A stretch of DNA of 64,000 nt, from assembly GCF_013394165.1 (NCBI RefSeq), contig NZ_CP041330.1, positions 2,720,501 to 2,784,500 on the forward strand, in the 5' to 3' direction. Source of the DNA: Pseudoalteromonas sp. Scap06. Lineage in GTDB: Bacteria > Pseudomonadota > Gammaproteobacteria > Enterobacterales > Alteromonadaceae. How positions within the stretch are numbered: position 1 is the stretch's first letter; the number at the start of each line of letters is the position of its first letter. The position numbers and the translations under genes were made by a program. This document shows positions 46,394-56,110 of this stretch, piece by piece. Under the pieces are notes generated by a model that had not been told where the DNA came from, did no database searches, and worked only from the letters and a program-made list of their open reading frames with translations.

Positions 46394-48691
46394 TTAACTT
46401 GGCTCTGCGTCTGAGCTTGGTTCATCTACTTGCTGCGGTGTTAACTCTACCACAGCTTCATCAACGCGCTGTAAGCCACGAGGTAACTTATTCCCCCTGC
46501 GCCCTCGCTCACCATGATAGTGCTCAAGGTCGCTTGGTTTAAGGGTCAGCTTACGTTTACCTGCATGCAGCGTAACACTACTGCCTTGTGGTACAACAGC
46601 TAATACTTTTACAAACTCTTCGCGGGCTTGCACTTTCGCACCCGGAATAGAAATAATTTTATTGCCCTTACCCTTACCTAGCTTAGGGAGGTCTCGCAGT
46701 GGGAATAACAACATCCGCCCTTCGTTAGAAATCGCCATACAGTAGTCAGTAGCCACGTCGTTAACGCGAATTGGCGAAAGTAACACACCACCTTTTGGCA
46801 CACTCACTAACGCTTTACCGTTTTTGTTTTTACTCACTAAATCTTTAAAGTCAGTAATAAAGCCATAACCAGCGTCGGAGGCCATTAACAACACTTGAGC
46901 GTCTTCACCCATAACTACATGCTCAAAGCTGGCGCCCGAGGTTAAGTTAAAGCGCCCTGTCATTGGCTCGCCTTGGCTTCGCGCTGAAGGAAGACTATGA
47001 GCATCAGTAGCAAATGCACGCCCTGCTGAATCTAAAAATACCGCTGGTTGATTACTTTTACCTCTCGCTGATGCTCTATAGCCATCACCAGCGCGGTAAT
47101 TTAATCCTTCCACATCTAAGTCATGACCCTTACCAACCCGTGCCCAGCCTTTATCTGATAACACCACGGTTACTGACTCTGATGGTATTAAATCTTTTTC
47201 GCTTAGTGCTTTAGCTTCTACACGCTCAATCACAGGCGAGCGGCGATCATCACCATACATTTCTGCAGCTTCTTGAATTTCTTTTTTCAATAAGGTCGAC
47301 ATGCGACGGTCTGAGCCCAGTGTTTGCTCTAATTTGTCACGCTCTTTCGCCAATTCATCTTGCTCACCACGAATTTTAAACTCTTCAAGTTTTGCCAAAT
47401 GGCGAAGTTTTAATTCTAAAATGGCTTCTGCTTGAATATCTGTTAAATCAAAGCGCTCCATCAATATTGGTTTGGGCTTATCTTCAGAGCGGATGATTTC
47501 TATAACTTCATCAATATTTAAAAAGGCAGCTAGTAAACCTTCTAAAATATGTAATCGTGCCAGCACTTTATCAAGTCGATATTGCAAGCGACGACGTACC
47601 GTTTCGCGTCTAAAGGTTAACCACTCTGTTAAAATACTCCGTAAATCTTTAACCTGTGGACGGCCATCTAAGCCGAGCATATTTAAATTTACGCGGTAAT
47701 TTTTTTCAAGATCGGTGGTGGCAAATAAGTGTGCCATTAATGGCTCAGCTTTAATTCGGTTTGAACGCGGCACAATCACAATGCGGGTCGGATTTTCATG
47801 ATCAGATTCATCACGTAAATCGGCTACCATTGGCAACTTTTTAGCATTCATTTGCGCTGCAATTTGCTCAAGTACTTTTGCACCCGAACATTGATGCGGT
47901 AACGCAGTAATAACTATATCGCCTTGCTCTTCACAATACACAGCGCGCATTTTAATTGAGCCACGGCCAGTTTTATAAATTTTGTGAATATCAGCTTTTG
48001 GCGTAATTATTTCAGCATCAGTTGGGTAATCTGGCGCATGTACTAAATCCAGTAACTCTTCGAGCTCTGTTTTTGGTTTATCAAGTAATAAACAACAGGC
48101 ACTGGCTACTTCACGCACATTATGCGGCGGTATATCGGTTGCCATACCTACCGCAATACCGGTGACACCATTAAGTAATATATGCGGTAAGCGCGATGGC
48201 AATACTAAAGGCTCATCCATGGTGCCGTCGAAGTTTGGCGTCCAATCAACGGTCCCTTGGCCTAACTCTTTAAGTAATACTTCAGAGAATTTAGATAAAC
48301 GCGCTTCAGTATAACGCATTGCCGCAAACGACTTAGGATCGTCAGCTGCACCCCAGTTACCCTGACCATCAACTAACGGGTAGCGATAAGAAAACGGCTG
48401 CGCCATAAGTACCATGGCTTCATAACAGGCACTATCACCATGAGGATGGTATTTACCTAATACATCACCCACGGTACGGGCTGATTTTTTGTATTTAGCA
48501 CTTGCCGATAACCCCAGTTCACTCATCGCATAAATAATACGGCGCTGAACGGGTTTTAAGCCGTCACCAACGTGCGGTAAGGCACGATCCATGATCACGT
48601 ACATTGAATAATTTAAATAGGCGTCTTCGGTAAAACGCCCCATTGTTTGCTGTTCAATTCCTTGCATTAGCAAGGTATCTGTATCACTCAT
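46394..48691 (-). CDS. parC: DNA topoisomerase IV subunit A
   Basis: 765 residues (E. coli ParC 752). Active-site tyrosine Y117 lies in [10 protein letters not shown]. The quinolone-determining stretch [14 protein letters not shown] keeps Ser87 and Glu91, the sensitive-type residues. The C-terminal beta-pinwheel is present. With ParE it decatenates sister chromosomes. Ten nt separate it from the upstream dehydrogenase-like gene, so parE and parC share an operon here. Confidence 0.97.
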   Translation of the reverse strand: MSDTDTLLMQGIEQQTMGRFTEDAYLNYSMYVIMDRALPHVGDGLKPVQRRIIYAMSELGLSASAKYKKSARTVGDVLGKYHPHGDSACYEAMVLMAQPFSYRYPLVDGQGNWGAADDPKSFAAMRYTEARLSKFSEVLLKELGQGTVDWTPNFDGTMDEPLVLPSRLPHILLNGVTGIAVGMATDIPPHNVREVASACCLLLDKPKTELEELLDLVHAPDYPTDAEIITPKADIHKIYKTGRGSIKMRAVYCEEQGDIVITALPHQCSGAKVLEQIAAQMNAKKLPMVADLRDESDHENPTRIVIVPRSNRIKAEPLMAHLFATTDLEKNYRVNLNMLGLDGRPQVKDLRSILTEWLTFRRETVRRRLQYRLDKVLARLHILEGLLAAFLNIDEVIEIIRSEDKPKPILMERFDLTDIQAEAILELKLRHLAKLEEFKIRGEQDELAKERDKLEQTLGSDRRMSTLLKKEIQEAAEMYGDDRRSPVIERVEAKALSEKDLIPSESVTVVLSDKGWARVGKGHDLDVEGLNYRAGDGYRASARGKSNQPAVFLDSAGRAFATDAHSLPSARSQGEPMTGRFNLTSGASFEHVVMGEDAQVLLMASDAGYGFITDFKDLVSKNKNGKALVSVPKGGVLLSPIRVNDVATDYCMAISNEGRMLLFPLRDLPKLGKGKGNKIISIPGAKVQAREEFVKVLAVVPQGSSVTLHAGKRKLTLKPSDLEHYHGERGRRGNKLPRGLQRVDEAVVELTPQQVDEPSSDAEPS

Positions 48692-48701
48692 TAAAGCTTA
48701 C

Positions 48702-49796
48702 CTAGTTTTTCTTATAGCTTACGCGGTAAATTACGTTAGCGTAATCATCGCTTACCAATAGACTGCCATCATTTAATTGTGCAAATGCAACAGGGCGTCC
48801 AAATGTCGTTTCGTCTTGCATAAAGCCGGTGATCAGTGGCGTATATTTAGTTACTTTGGCATTTTCTATGGTTGCCACAGCCACTTTATAACCAACCTTT
48901 TCAGAGCGATTCCATGAACCATGCTCAGCAACAAATAACTGTTGTTTGTAGCTATTTGGGAACTGTTTGCCGGTATAAAAATGAATACCCAATGGCGCAA
49001 CATGCGCCCCCAATGCCAATGCAGGTTGAGTGTAATCAGCAATATTTTTGCCTTCACCAAACTCAGGATCAACAATAACGCCACCATGCACGTATGGAAA
49101 ACCAAAGTGCTCTTCTTCCTTAGTAATGCGGTTTAGCTCATCAGGTGGAATATCATCCCCCATCATGTCGCGGCCGTTATCGCTAAACCATAGCATTTGC
49201 GTACTAGGATGAAAGTCAAAACCCACCGTATTACGTACACCTTTGGCTAAAGTCGTTATTTCTTTGGTATCGGTATTTAACGAAAAAATACGGCCAAAGC
49301 GAGCATCTTCCTCACAAATATTACACGGTACGCCCACGGGAATTATCAGCTCGCCATTTGGTGCAAAGCGCAAAAACTTCCAACCATGGTGACGCTCTGA
49401 CGGTAAATCGCTATAAAACACTTCATACTCAGGATTTTTGAGGTGTTTATCGATATTTTTAAAACGGATAATCCGGTGCACTTCACCAACATATAAGTCA
49501 CCGCCTTTAATTGCTAAACCCGAGGGCATATTTAATCCCTCTGCAATCACTATTTTTTTATCTGCCACGCCATCGCTGTTATGGTCAATCAGTGCATACA
49601 CATTGCCCGCTTTACGAGACCCTGCATACACAATACCTCGGCTTGATACTGCAATTTGCCGTGCATTTTCAACATCATCAGCAAATAAGCTGATTTCAAA
49701 ACCTGGTGCAGCGGTCAGCTTGTCGAGTATATTTTTCGCCATCACTGGCGATGATATTAAGCCCAGTAACAACAGTGTGCTAAATAATTTATTCAT
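48702..49796 (-). CDS. Secreted PQQ-dependent sugar dehydrogenase-like beta-propeller
   Basis: 364 residues with a signal peptide (20 residues, ending SPVMA). The body is a six-bladed propeller of the soluble glucose/sorbosone dehydrogenase type: GLNMPSGLAIKGGDLYVGEV, LAKGVRNTVGFDFHP, WFSDNGRDMMGDDIPPDELN and FVAEHGSWNRS. A Cys pair (PCNICEED) may bind metal or form a disulfide. PQQ use is inferred from family only. It lies between parE (32 nt) and parC (10 nt), an unrelated function embedded in the topoisomerase operon. Confidence 0.85.
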   Translation of the reverse strand: MNKLFSTLLLLGLISSPVMAKNILDKLTAAPGFEISLFADDVENARQIAVSSRGIVYAGSRKAGNVYALIDHNSDGVADKKIVIAEGLNMPSGLAIKGGDLYVGEVHRIIRFKNIDKHLKNPEYEVFYSDLPSERHHGWKFLRFAPNGELIIPVGVPCNICEEDARFGRIFSLNTDTKEITTLAKGVRNTVGFDFHPSTQMLWFSDNGRDMMGDDIPPDELNRITKEEEHFGFPYVHGGVIVDPEFGEGKNIADYTQPALALGAHVAPLGIHFYTGKQFPNSYKQQLFVAEHGSWNRSEKVGYKVAVATIENAKVTKYTPLITGFMQDETTFGRPVAFAQLNDGSLLVSDDYANVIYRVSYKKN

Positions 49797-49828
49797 TTGC
49801 CTCTCCTGTTTTAAAGCCCAAAGGCTTA

Positions 49829-51718
49829 TTAAACTTGTGCCTTATTACCATGATCCTCTAGCCATTGACGGCGATCTGATGAGCGCTTTTTAGCGAGTAG
49901 CATATCCATCATTTCCATTGTTTGCTGCTCCTCATCAAGAGTGAGTTGCACTAAACGACGAGTATTAGGGTCCATAGTTGTTTCACGCAATTGTAGCGGG
50001 TTCATTTCACCCAAACCTTTAAAGCGTTGTACGTTTACTTTGCCACGTTTTTTTTCTGCTTCTATGCGCGCTAAAATACCGGTTTTTTCATCTTCATCCA
50101 GCGCGTAGTAAACATCTTTACCAATATCAATTCTAAATAACGGTGGCATAGCAACATACACATGGCCAGTTTTAACTAATTGTGGGAAATGGCGTACAAA
50201 TAAGGCACACAGTAAGGTGGCAATATGCAGTCCATCGGAGTCAGCATCCGCTAATATACATATTTTATTGTAACGTAGTCCCGACATATCGGTTGAGTCA
50301 GGGTCAATACCTAGCGCGACTGAAATATCGTGCACCTCTTGAGAGGCCAAAATTTGCCCTGATTCAACTTCCCAAGTATTTAAAATTTTACCTCTTAGCG
50401 GCATAATTGCTTGGAACTCACGATCTCGCGCTTGTTTAGCTGAACCGCCTGCTGAGTCACCCTCTACTAAAAATAATTCCGTGCGGTCATTATCAGCAGC
50501 ACTACAATCGGTCAGTTTGCCTGGTAATGCTGGGCCTGATGTAACTCGCTTACGTACTACTTTTTTAGCCGCACGTAAGCGACGCTGTGCATTTGAAATA
50601 CATAGTTCAGAAAGTAGCTCTGCGGTGTCAGTGTGCTCATTTAGCCATAAGCTAAAGGCATCTTTTACTACACCCGATACAAACGCAGCACATGAACGTG
50701 ATGAGAGTTTTTCTTTGGTTTGCCCTGCAAATTGTGGGTCTTGCATTTTAACCGACAACACATAACTACAACGTTCCCAAATATCATCTGGGGTGAGCTT
50801 TACGCCACGTGGTAATAAATTTCTAAACTCACAAAATTCACGCATCGCCTCTAAAAGCCCTTGGCGCAGACCATTTACATGGGTGCCCCCTTGCGCGGTA
50901 GGAATTAAGTTTACATAACTTTCGGCTATCGACTCACCACCTTCAGGCATCCATACTACCGCCCAATCAGCGCCTTCAATAGAACTTGAAAACTCACCCA
51001 CAAATGGGTCTTTAGGTAGTATTTCGTAACCTTTAACGGCTTCAATTAAGTAATCTTTTAAGCCTGTTTCATAAAACCATTCTTGGGTTTCTTTCGTTTG
51101 TTTATTTACAAACTTAATACGCAAACCTGGGCATAAAACCGCTTTAGCTTTTAATAAGTGATTAAGCTTAGTCAAAGAAAAATTAGCAGAGTCAAAATAG
51201 CTGGTATCTGGCCAAAAACGTACCGTAGTACCAGTGTTGCGTTTACCCACTGAGCCAATAACATTTAAATCTTCAACTTTATCGCCATGCTCAAAAGCCA
51301 TTCTAAATTGCTGCGCATCACGGCGAACCGTTACTTCCACGCGGGTAGATAGCGCATTAACAACCGAGATACCTACGCCATGCAAGCCACCAGAGAATTG
51401 ATAGTTTTTGTTTGAAAACTTACCGCCGGCATGCAGCTTAGTAAATATTAACTCAACTCCTGGAATACCTTCTTCTGGGTGAATGTCAATTGGCATACCT
51501 CGGCCATCGTCACTCACCTCAAGCGAATTATCTTCATGTAAAATGACATCAATACGTGTTGCGTGCCCAGCCATTGCCTCATCAACACTGTTATCAATAA
51601 CCTCTTGGCCTAAATGGTTTGGCCTTGTGGTATCTGTATACATGCCTGGGCGGCGTTTTACCGGCTCTAATCCATTAAGTACTTCAATGGCTTCGGCGTT
51701 ATAATTTTGTTGAGTCAT
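49829..51718 (-). CDS. parE: DNA topoisomerase IV subunit B
   Basis: 629 residues (E. coli ParE 630). GHKL ATPase motifs: EVIDNSVDEAMAGHA, DDGRGMPIDIH, GGLHGVGISVVNALS; TOPRIM LFLVEGDSAGGSAKQARDRE and ADADSDGLHI. It supplies ATP hydrolysis for topoisomerase IV. It follows yqiA by 20 nt, the same pairing as in E. coli. Confidence 0.97.
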   Translation of the reverse strand: MTQQNYNAEAIEVLNGLEPVKRRPGMYTDTTRPNHLGQEVIDNSVDEAMAGHATRIDVILHEDNSLEVSDDGRGMPIDIHPEEGIPGVELIFTKLHAGGKFSNKNYQFSGGLHGVGISVVNALSTRVEVTVRRDAQQFRMAFEHGDKVEDLNVIGSVGKRNTGTTVRFWPDTSYFDSANFSLTKLNHLLKAKAVLCPGLRIKFVNKQTKETQEWFYETGLKDYLIEAVKGYEILPKDPFVGEFSSSIEGADWAVVWMPEGGESIAESYVNLIPTAQGGTHVNGLRQGLLEAMREFCEFRNLLPRGVKLTPDDIWERCSYVLSVKMQDPQFAGQTKEKLSSRSCAAFVSGVVKDAFSLWLNEHTDTAELLSELCISNAQRRLRAAKKVVRKRVTSGPALPGKLTDCSAADNDRTELFLVEGDSAGGSAKQARDREFQAIMPLRGKILNTWEVESGQILASQEVHDISVALGIDPDSTDMSGLRYNKICILADADSDGLHIATLLCALFVRHFPQLVKTGHVYVAMPPLFRIDIGKDVYYALDEDEKTGILARIEAEKKRGKVNVQRFKGLGEMNPLQLRETTMDPNTRRLVQLTLDEEQQTMEMMDMLLAKKRSSDRRQWLEDHGNKAQV

Positions 51719-51738
51719 AGTTTTTATCTTTATATACG

Positions 51739-52302
51739 CTAATATCTGATTTTAAGAAAATCGACAATGCTTGAAAAAGCTCGCTCAAAGCCATTAAAGC
51801 TATGATCGCCGCCAAATTCAATTAACTGTTTACATTGTGAGTAATACTTTATTGCGTGCTGAAAATTTAACACTTCATCCCCTGTTTGCTGTAATAAGTA
51901 CATCAGTTCAGGGTGTTTTAACTCTGTCACCGTTAATGCTTTTAACGCATCTATATGACGAGATTGTAATTGGTAATTATAATCTTGATACGGATTATAA
52001 TTAGGCCCAAGTATAGGCTCTAATAATGTATATGGGGCAACGGCAGGATTAATTACCACCGCAGGAATTTGATAACGCTGCGATAAATACGTGGCAAAAA
52101 AACCACCTAGCGAGCTGCCCAATAATACGGTATTCGGTGTTAATAGTTGTTCAAGCGCTATAATAGCCTCTACAGGCTCATGATTTAAACGCGGCACACA
52201 ATAATCAACATCATAGTGTGCCATAAGCTCACCAAAGCGCACAGCTTTATATGATTTTTCAGAGCTATTAAAACCGTGAATATAAATTACCCGTTTAACC
52301 AT
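51739..52302 (-). CDS. yqiA: Esterase YqiA
   Basis: 187 residues, small alpha/beta hydrolase: VIYIHGFNSS at the start, nucleophile Ser64 in LLGSSLGGFFATYL, late His in GGDHSFNGFE. E. coli YqiA cleaves palmitoyl-CoA and simple esters; its role is unknown. Overlaps cpdA by 16 nt, within the conserved nudF-yqiB-cpdA-yqiA-parE run. Confidence 0.92.
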   Translation of the reverse strand: MVKRVIYIHGFNSSEKSYKAVRFGELMAHYDVDYCVPRLNHEPVEAIIALEQLLTPNTVLLGSSLGGFFATYLSQRYQIPAVVINPAVAPYTLLEPILGPNYNPYQDYNYQLQSRHIDALKALTVTELKHPELMYLLQQTGDEVLNFQHAIKYYSQCKQLIEFGGDHSFNGFERAFSSIVDFLKIRY

Positions 52303-53072
52303 ACCACGTCCGAGTGTATGTGCAGCTGTTGTTGCTCAGCATTTAAATACAGCATGCGATAAGCTGACCCTTTATTTTCTTGCTGCCAAGTCTCACTGTG
52401 TTTACTAAACTGCACGCAACTTGCAGGAGTGGCGTACACATTAAGCCCTCTAAACTGCTGTTGGTAGTCATTGTGAACATGCCCATGAAACAGCGCATCA
52501 ACGCGGCCATTATTAACTAATAAATTTAATAGTTGCGGCCCATTTTCTAGCATATGTTTATCTAGGTAGCCATTAATAGGCAATGGGTTGTGATGACAAA
52601 ATGCAATGTGGCGATTGCTTGAATTAACTAAGCACGCCATAATTTCATCCAAATGTGTGGCGCTAACCCACCCTGCTGGTGTATCACCTTTAGAGTTAAT
52701 TAATATTAGCTCAATTCCTTGTGCCACTATGTGTTTAGCGTGTTGTATTTGTCCACCACTAATTAAATTAAGCTGTTCAATCTCATCATGGTTACCAGGC
52801 ACCCAAAATACGGGGCAATCAACGTCACTATTATGAATAAGTTCTGCAAATAATAAATACGAATTAAAGCTGTGATCTTGCGTTAGGTCACCACCAAATA
52901 TCAACGCATCAGGCTGCTGCTTTGCTATATCGGCCAATGCTTTAACAAAATGTTCAGCGGTATTAACGCCAAAGTATTCAGCATCTTTATCACTAAAAAG
53001 GTGGCAATCAGTTAGGTGTGCAATTCGAAGCGTAGTTTGTTCAAAATAATAAGTGTCATCAAACCAAGCCAT
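52287..53072 (-). CDS. cpdA: 3',5'-cyclic-AMP phosphodiesterase CpdA
   Basis: 261 residues with all class III metallophosphoesterase motifs: LTDCHLF, GGDLTQDHS, VPGNHDE, CHHNPLP and HGHVHND, which coordinate two metal ions. It hydrolyses cAMP and so tunes CRP signalling. Overlaps yqiB (14 nt) and yqiA (16 nt), indicating translational coupling. Confidence 0.94.
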   Translation of the reverse strand: MAWFDDTYYFEQTTLRIAHLTDCHLFSDKDAEYFGVNTAEHFVKALADIAKQQPDALIFGGDLTQDHSFNSYLLFAELIHNSDVDCPVFWVPGNHDEIEQLNLISGGQIQHAKHIVAQGIELILINSKGDTPAGWVSATHLDEIMACLVNSSNRHIAFCHHNPLPINGYLDKHMLENGPQLLNLLVNNGRVDALFHGHVHNDYQQQFRGLNVYATPASCVQFSKHSETWQQENKGSAYRMLYLNAEQQQLHIHSDVVWLNG

Positions 53073-53517
53073 TATTTACATCCCAATTAAGTGTTGATTG
53101 ACCTCTTTCAACACACGCTACCAACCAGTCATACAAAAAAGCATTTAACTGATATTTTTCATCTTTTTGATGCATTTTTGGGTTAGGGTAACCATAAGAA
53201 GGCTTAATTCGTTGGTGGTAGTCATGATGAACAATTTCAGCCACCTTCGCATCATTGTACAAACGTACCGTTAAATACAGCGGTGCAATGCCAACGAGCA
53301 TGCCATTTAACTGTTTAATAGACACATCGAGTGTGTATTTGGCACTATCATCTATGTGAATTGCAAATTCACTGTGGCCTAATTTAATTTCTCTTACATT
53401 GCCAATCACTCGATCATGAGGCAGTAATTTTAAAAGGCGTACGTAATTGTGCTCACAAAGCGTTAAATACTTTGGAAGGCTTTGAATGTACCGATTAGTG
53501 GTTAAAATTGCTGTCAA
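53059..53517 (-). CDS. yqiB: DUF1249-family protein YqiB
   Basis: 152 residues. Landmarks LCEHNYVRLLKLLP, LTVRLYNDAKVAEIV and YPNPKMHQKDEKYQLNAFL match E. coli YqiB. Function unknown. No ATG is available near the N-terminus; TTG at 53517 with GGCGG upstream is the likely start. Operon position as in E. coli. Confidence 0.9.
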   Translation of the reverse strand: MTAILTTNRYIQSLPKYLTLCEHNYVRLLKLLPHDRVIGNVREIKLGHSEFAIHIDDSAKYTLDVSIKQLNGMLVGIAPLYLTVRLYNDAKVAEIVHHDYHQRIKPSYGYPNPKMHQKDEKYQLNAFLYDWLVACVERGQSTLNWDVNNGLV

Positions 53518-53547
53518 AATACCGCCATTACTATTAAAAATTAAAAA

Positions 53548-54174
53548 CTATGCCCACTTTTTACGTATCTTATCGCGATTTAGCGCTAACCATTGCAAGC
53601 TAATTACGGTAGCGGCATTATCTATTTCACCACTATTAAGTCGCTGCTGTGCTTCGTCTACGTGCATAATATGGGTTTTAATATCTTCACCTTCGGTTTC
53701 TAACCCATAAATGCCAGTACTCATTTGGCTTAAATCGGCGTGAGCTAAATATAAGAACAAACGCTCTGTAGTACCGCCGGGGCTTGAAAGGTAAGACAGC
53801 ATAAACTCAAGTTCTGTTAAATTAAGCCCTGCTTCTTCAAACGCTTCTTTTTTAACAACCGCTTCGTAATCTTCACTGTCATCGGTCATACCCGCTATAC
53901 ATTCTAACAGCCAAGGCGTATGTTTGCTTTTAATTGCGCCAATTCGAATTTGTTCTATGAGCAATACTTGCTCAGTCACTGGATCATAAGGTAATACCGC
54001 GACCGCATCGCCACGCTCTAAAATTTCTCGACGAATAACCTCAGACTCTCCACCTGCAAACAAGGCATGCTGAAATTGATAAAGGTTTATTTTAAAAAAC
54101 CCCTTATACAAATTTTCAACCGGTTTTAATCTCACATCATCATGGGTAAATTGAGTACGACTTTTATTCGCCAT
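53548..54174 (-). CDS. nudF: ADP-ribose pyrophosphatase (Nudix)
   Basis: 208 residues. The Nudix box runs from GMTDDSEDYEAV through VKKEAFEEAGL; the usual Arg of REUXEE is replaced by Lys, while the catalytic glutamates are kept. It splits ADP-ribose into AMP and ribose-5-phosphate. First gene of the minus-strand run and divergent from tolC, as in E. coli. Confidence 0.93.
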   Translation of the reverse strand: MANKSRTQFTHDDVRLKPVENLYKGFFKINLYQFQHALFAGGESEVIRREILERGDAVAVLPYDPVTEQVLLIEQIRIGAIKSKHTPWLLECIAGMTDDSEDYEAVVKKEAFEEAGLNLTELEFMLSYLSSPGGTTERLFLYLAHADLSQMSTGIYGLETEGEDIKTHIMHVDEAQQRLNSGEIDNAATVISLQWLALNRDKIRKKWA

Positions 54175-54379
54175 GTTTTTTATTTCCTTTTTGAAAGCGT
54201 AGATACATCAACGCCTTGATTGCAAGCCCCATTAAAACGCTAAATTGAGCGAATGAGGCGTGTTAGGTATATATTCTGTTACACTTGAGAACGTTGTTTT
54301 ACTAATTTTTTTTTTAGTTATTAAGTAAAACAGGTTAACATGCCTGTAGTACAAAAATTGTCTAAGGACCGAACATCAC

Positions 54380-55738
54380 ATGAAAAAGAACATCCTTGCA
54401 GCACTGGTTAGTTTATCATGCGCATTGGGCTCAACCGTAGCCAATGCTGAAGATTTACTTCAAGTTTTTGAAATCGCAACAGCCAACGATCCTACCGTTT
54501 TAAAAGCAAAAGCCCAAGCTGATGCTCAATCATACCAAAGCGATCGCGCTATGAGCGCATTATTACCGCAAATTGGTTTGACTATGGGTTATACAAAGTC
54601 TGACTCAACTTCCTTCAGACAATCTGAAGATTTATCTTCTATTAATAAAATTAATTCTGAAAGCGACGAGTTTTCTCGTGGTATTAGCTTAAGCCAAACG
54701 TTATTTGATTTAGGCGCATGGAATTCATTAGGTATAGCCGACAAACAAGCACTTCAAGCAAGCGGCCAATACGACTTTGCCAAGCAAAACCTAATTGTTC
54801 GTGTTGCTGAGGGTTATTTTAACGTACTTAGCGCTATTGATAACCTTGAATTTGTACAAGCTGAAAAACGTGCCATTGAGCGCCAACTTGAACAAACTAA
54901 ACAGCGTTACGCTGTAGGTTTAACAGCTATTACCGATGTACATGAAGCACAAGCACAATTTGATAACTCAGTAGCGCAAGAGATCATTGCTAATAATGCG
55001 GTAGAAACAGCCCGTGAGCAGCTACGTGAGATCACTGGTAAGTATCACGCAAAACTTGATATGTTAAACACCAAAACGTTTTCTACTGTTAAGCCAAGTA
55101 CGCCTGCAACTGATTTAGTTAAAATAGCTAAAGACAAAAATTTGAATCTGCAGGTATCAAAAATCACGGTTGATATAGCTAAAGAACAAATTGAACTCGC
55201 AAAAGCAGGTCATTATCCAAAACTAACGTTAAATGCTAGCTACGGCGACTCATTGACAGATAGCGAGTCAAATGGCGTTAGTTTTGACGATCAACCTCGT
55301 TCAGATTCTAGCTCTATTGGACTAAACTTTAGCGTACCACTTTACTCAGGTGGCGCAACGGTTGCTGCAACAGATCAAGCACGTGCATTTTACGTTGCTG
55401 CTAGCCAAGATTTTGAAACCGATTATCGTGCAGTAACTCGCTCTGTAATTACTTCTTACAATCAAGTGGTATCTGACATTGCGACATTCAAAGCGCTTGA
55501 GCAAGCGGTTATCTCAGCAGAAAGCGCATTAAAAGCCACTGAAGCGGGTTTTGAAGTAGGTACACGTACAATCGTTGATGTACTGATCAGTACGCAAAAC
55601 TTGTACAATGCAAAGCGTAATCTTGCTGATGTGCGTTATCGTTATGTTGTATCAACGCTTCGCTTAAAACAAGCGACAGGAACATTAAGCCGTGAAGATT
55701 TAGTGGGTATAAACCAAGGTTTAAATACTGTTAACTAA
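54380..55738 (+). CDS. tolC: Outer-membrane efflux channel TolC
   Basis: 452 residues with a signal peptide (23 residues, ending VANA). It contains the two internal OEP repeats: KAQADAQSYQSDRAMSALLP, AVGLTAITDVHEAQAQFDN and GFEVGTRTIVDVLISTQNLY. Three protomers form the trans-periplasmic channel for efflux and type I secretion. Ribosome site AAGGA before ATG; terminator at 55767. Confidence 0.95.
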   Translation: MKKNILAALVSLSCALGSTVANAEDLLQVFEIATANDPTVLKAKAQADAQSYQSDRAMSALLPQIGLTMGYTKSDSTSFRQSEDLSSINKINSESDEFSRGISLSQTLFDLGAWNSLGIADKQALQASGQYDFAKQNLIVRVAEGYFNVLSAIDNLEFVQAEKRAIERQLEQTKQRYAVGLTAITDVHEAQAQFDNSVAQEIIANNAVETAREQLREITGKYHAKLDMLNTKTFSTVKPSTPATDLVKIAKDKNLNLQVSKITVDIAKEQIELAKAGHYPKLTLNASYGDSLTDSESNGVSFDDQPRSDSSSIGLNFSVPLYSGGATVAATDQARAFYVAASQDFETDYRAVTRSVITSYNQVVSDIATFKALEQAVISAESALKATEAGFEVGTRTIVDVLISTQNLYNAKRNLADVRYRYVVSTLRLKQATGTLSREDLVGINQGLNTVN

Positions 55739-55766
55739 GCAGACGACTTCATTATAAATAATCACT

Positions 55767-55796
55767 AAAGCCAGCTTTTTGCTGGCTTTTTGTATT
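55767..55796 (+). terminator. tolC terminator
   Basis: AAAGCCAGC-TTTTT-GCTGGCTTT stem followed by T-rich sequence. Confidence 0.9.
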
Positions 55797-55816
55797 TTTT
55801 AACACATAGCGTTAAA

Positions 55817-56086
55817 CTAGGGTCTGTTGACCTTTCAAGGTTAAATTTGCAGCAGCCTGTTTGGTATTAAGGCAAGGCAGAGCCTATGTGGTGTGGTTAT
55901 TCCCCATTAATAGGCGATAACGCCGCATTAATGCCAAACAGGCGCTGCCCGAAGGGTTCTGCCTAGGGGCAATTAACTCTTTGTTGCTCGGTTTTTACTT
56001 AGCCCACTAGGTTACAAACCTCGCGCCGCGATTAAATTGCCCCTAGTTTGAACAAATATTAATCCGCAAAGGTCAACAGACCCTAG
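55817..56086. mobile_element. MITE-like element with perfect 19-bp terminal inverted repeats
   Basis: CTAGGGTCTGTTGACCTTT (55817-55835) is exactly mirrored at 56068-56086. Two inner inverted repeats are nested inside: 55849-55870 with 55928-55948 (about 21 bp, one indel and one mismatch) and 55963-55976 with 56032-56046. The 270 bp hold no ORF. The outermost CTAG or TA could be a target-site duplication. It ends 24 nt before the acyltransferase start, so it may supply or separate that gene's promoter. Confidence 0.88.
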
Positions 56087-56110
56087 CCTTTTATTTTTAG
56101 AGAAATTTTT

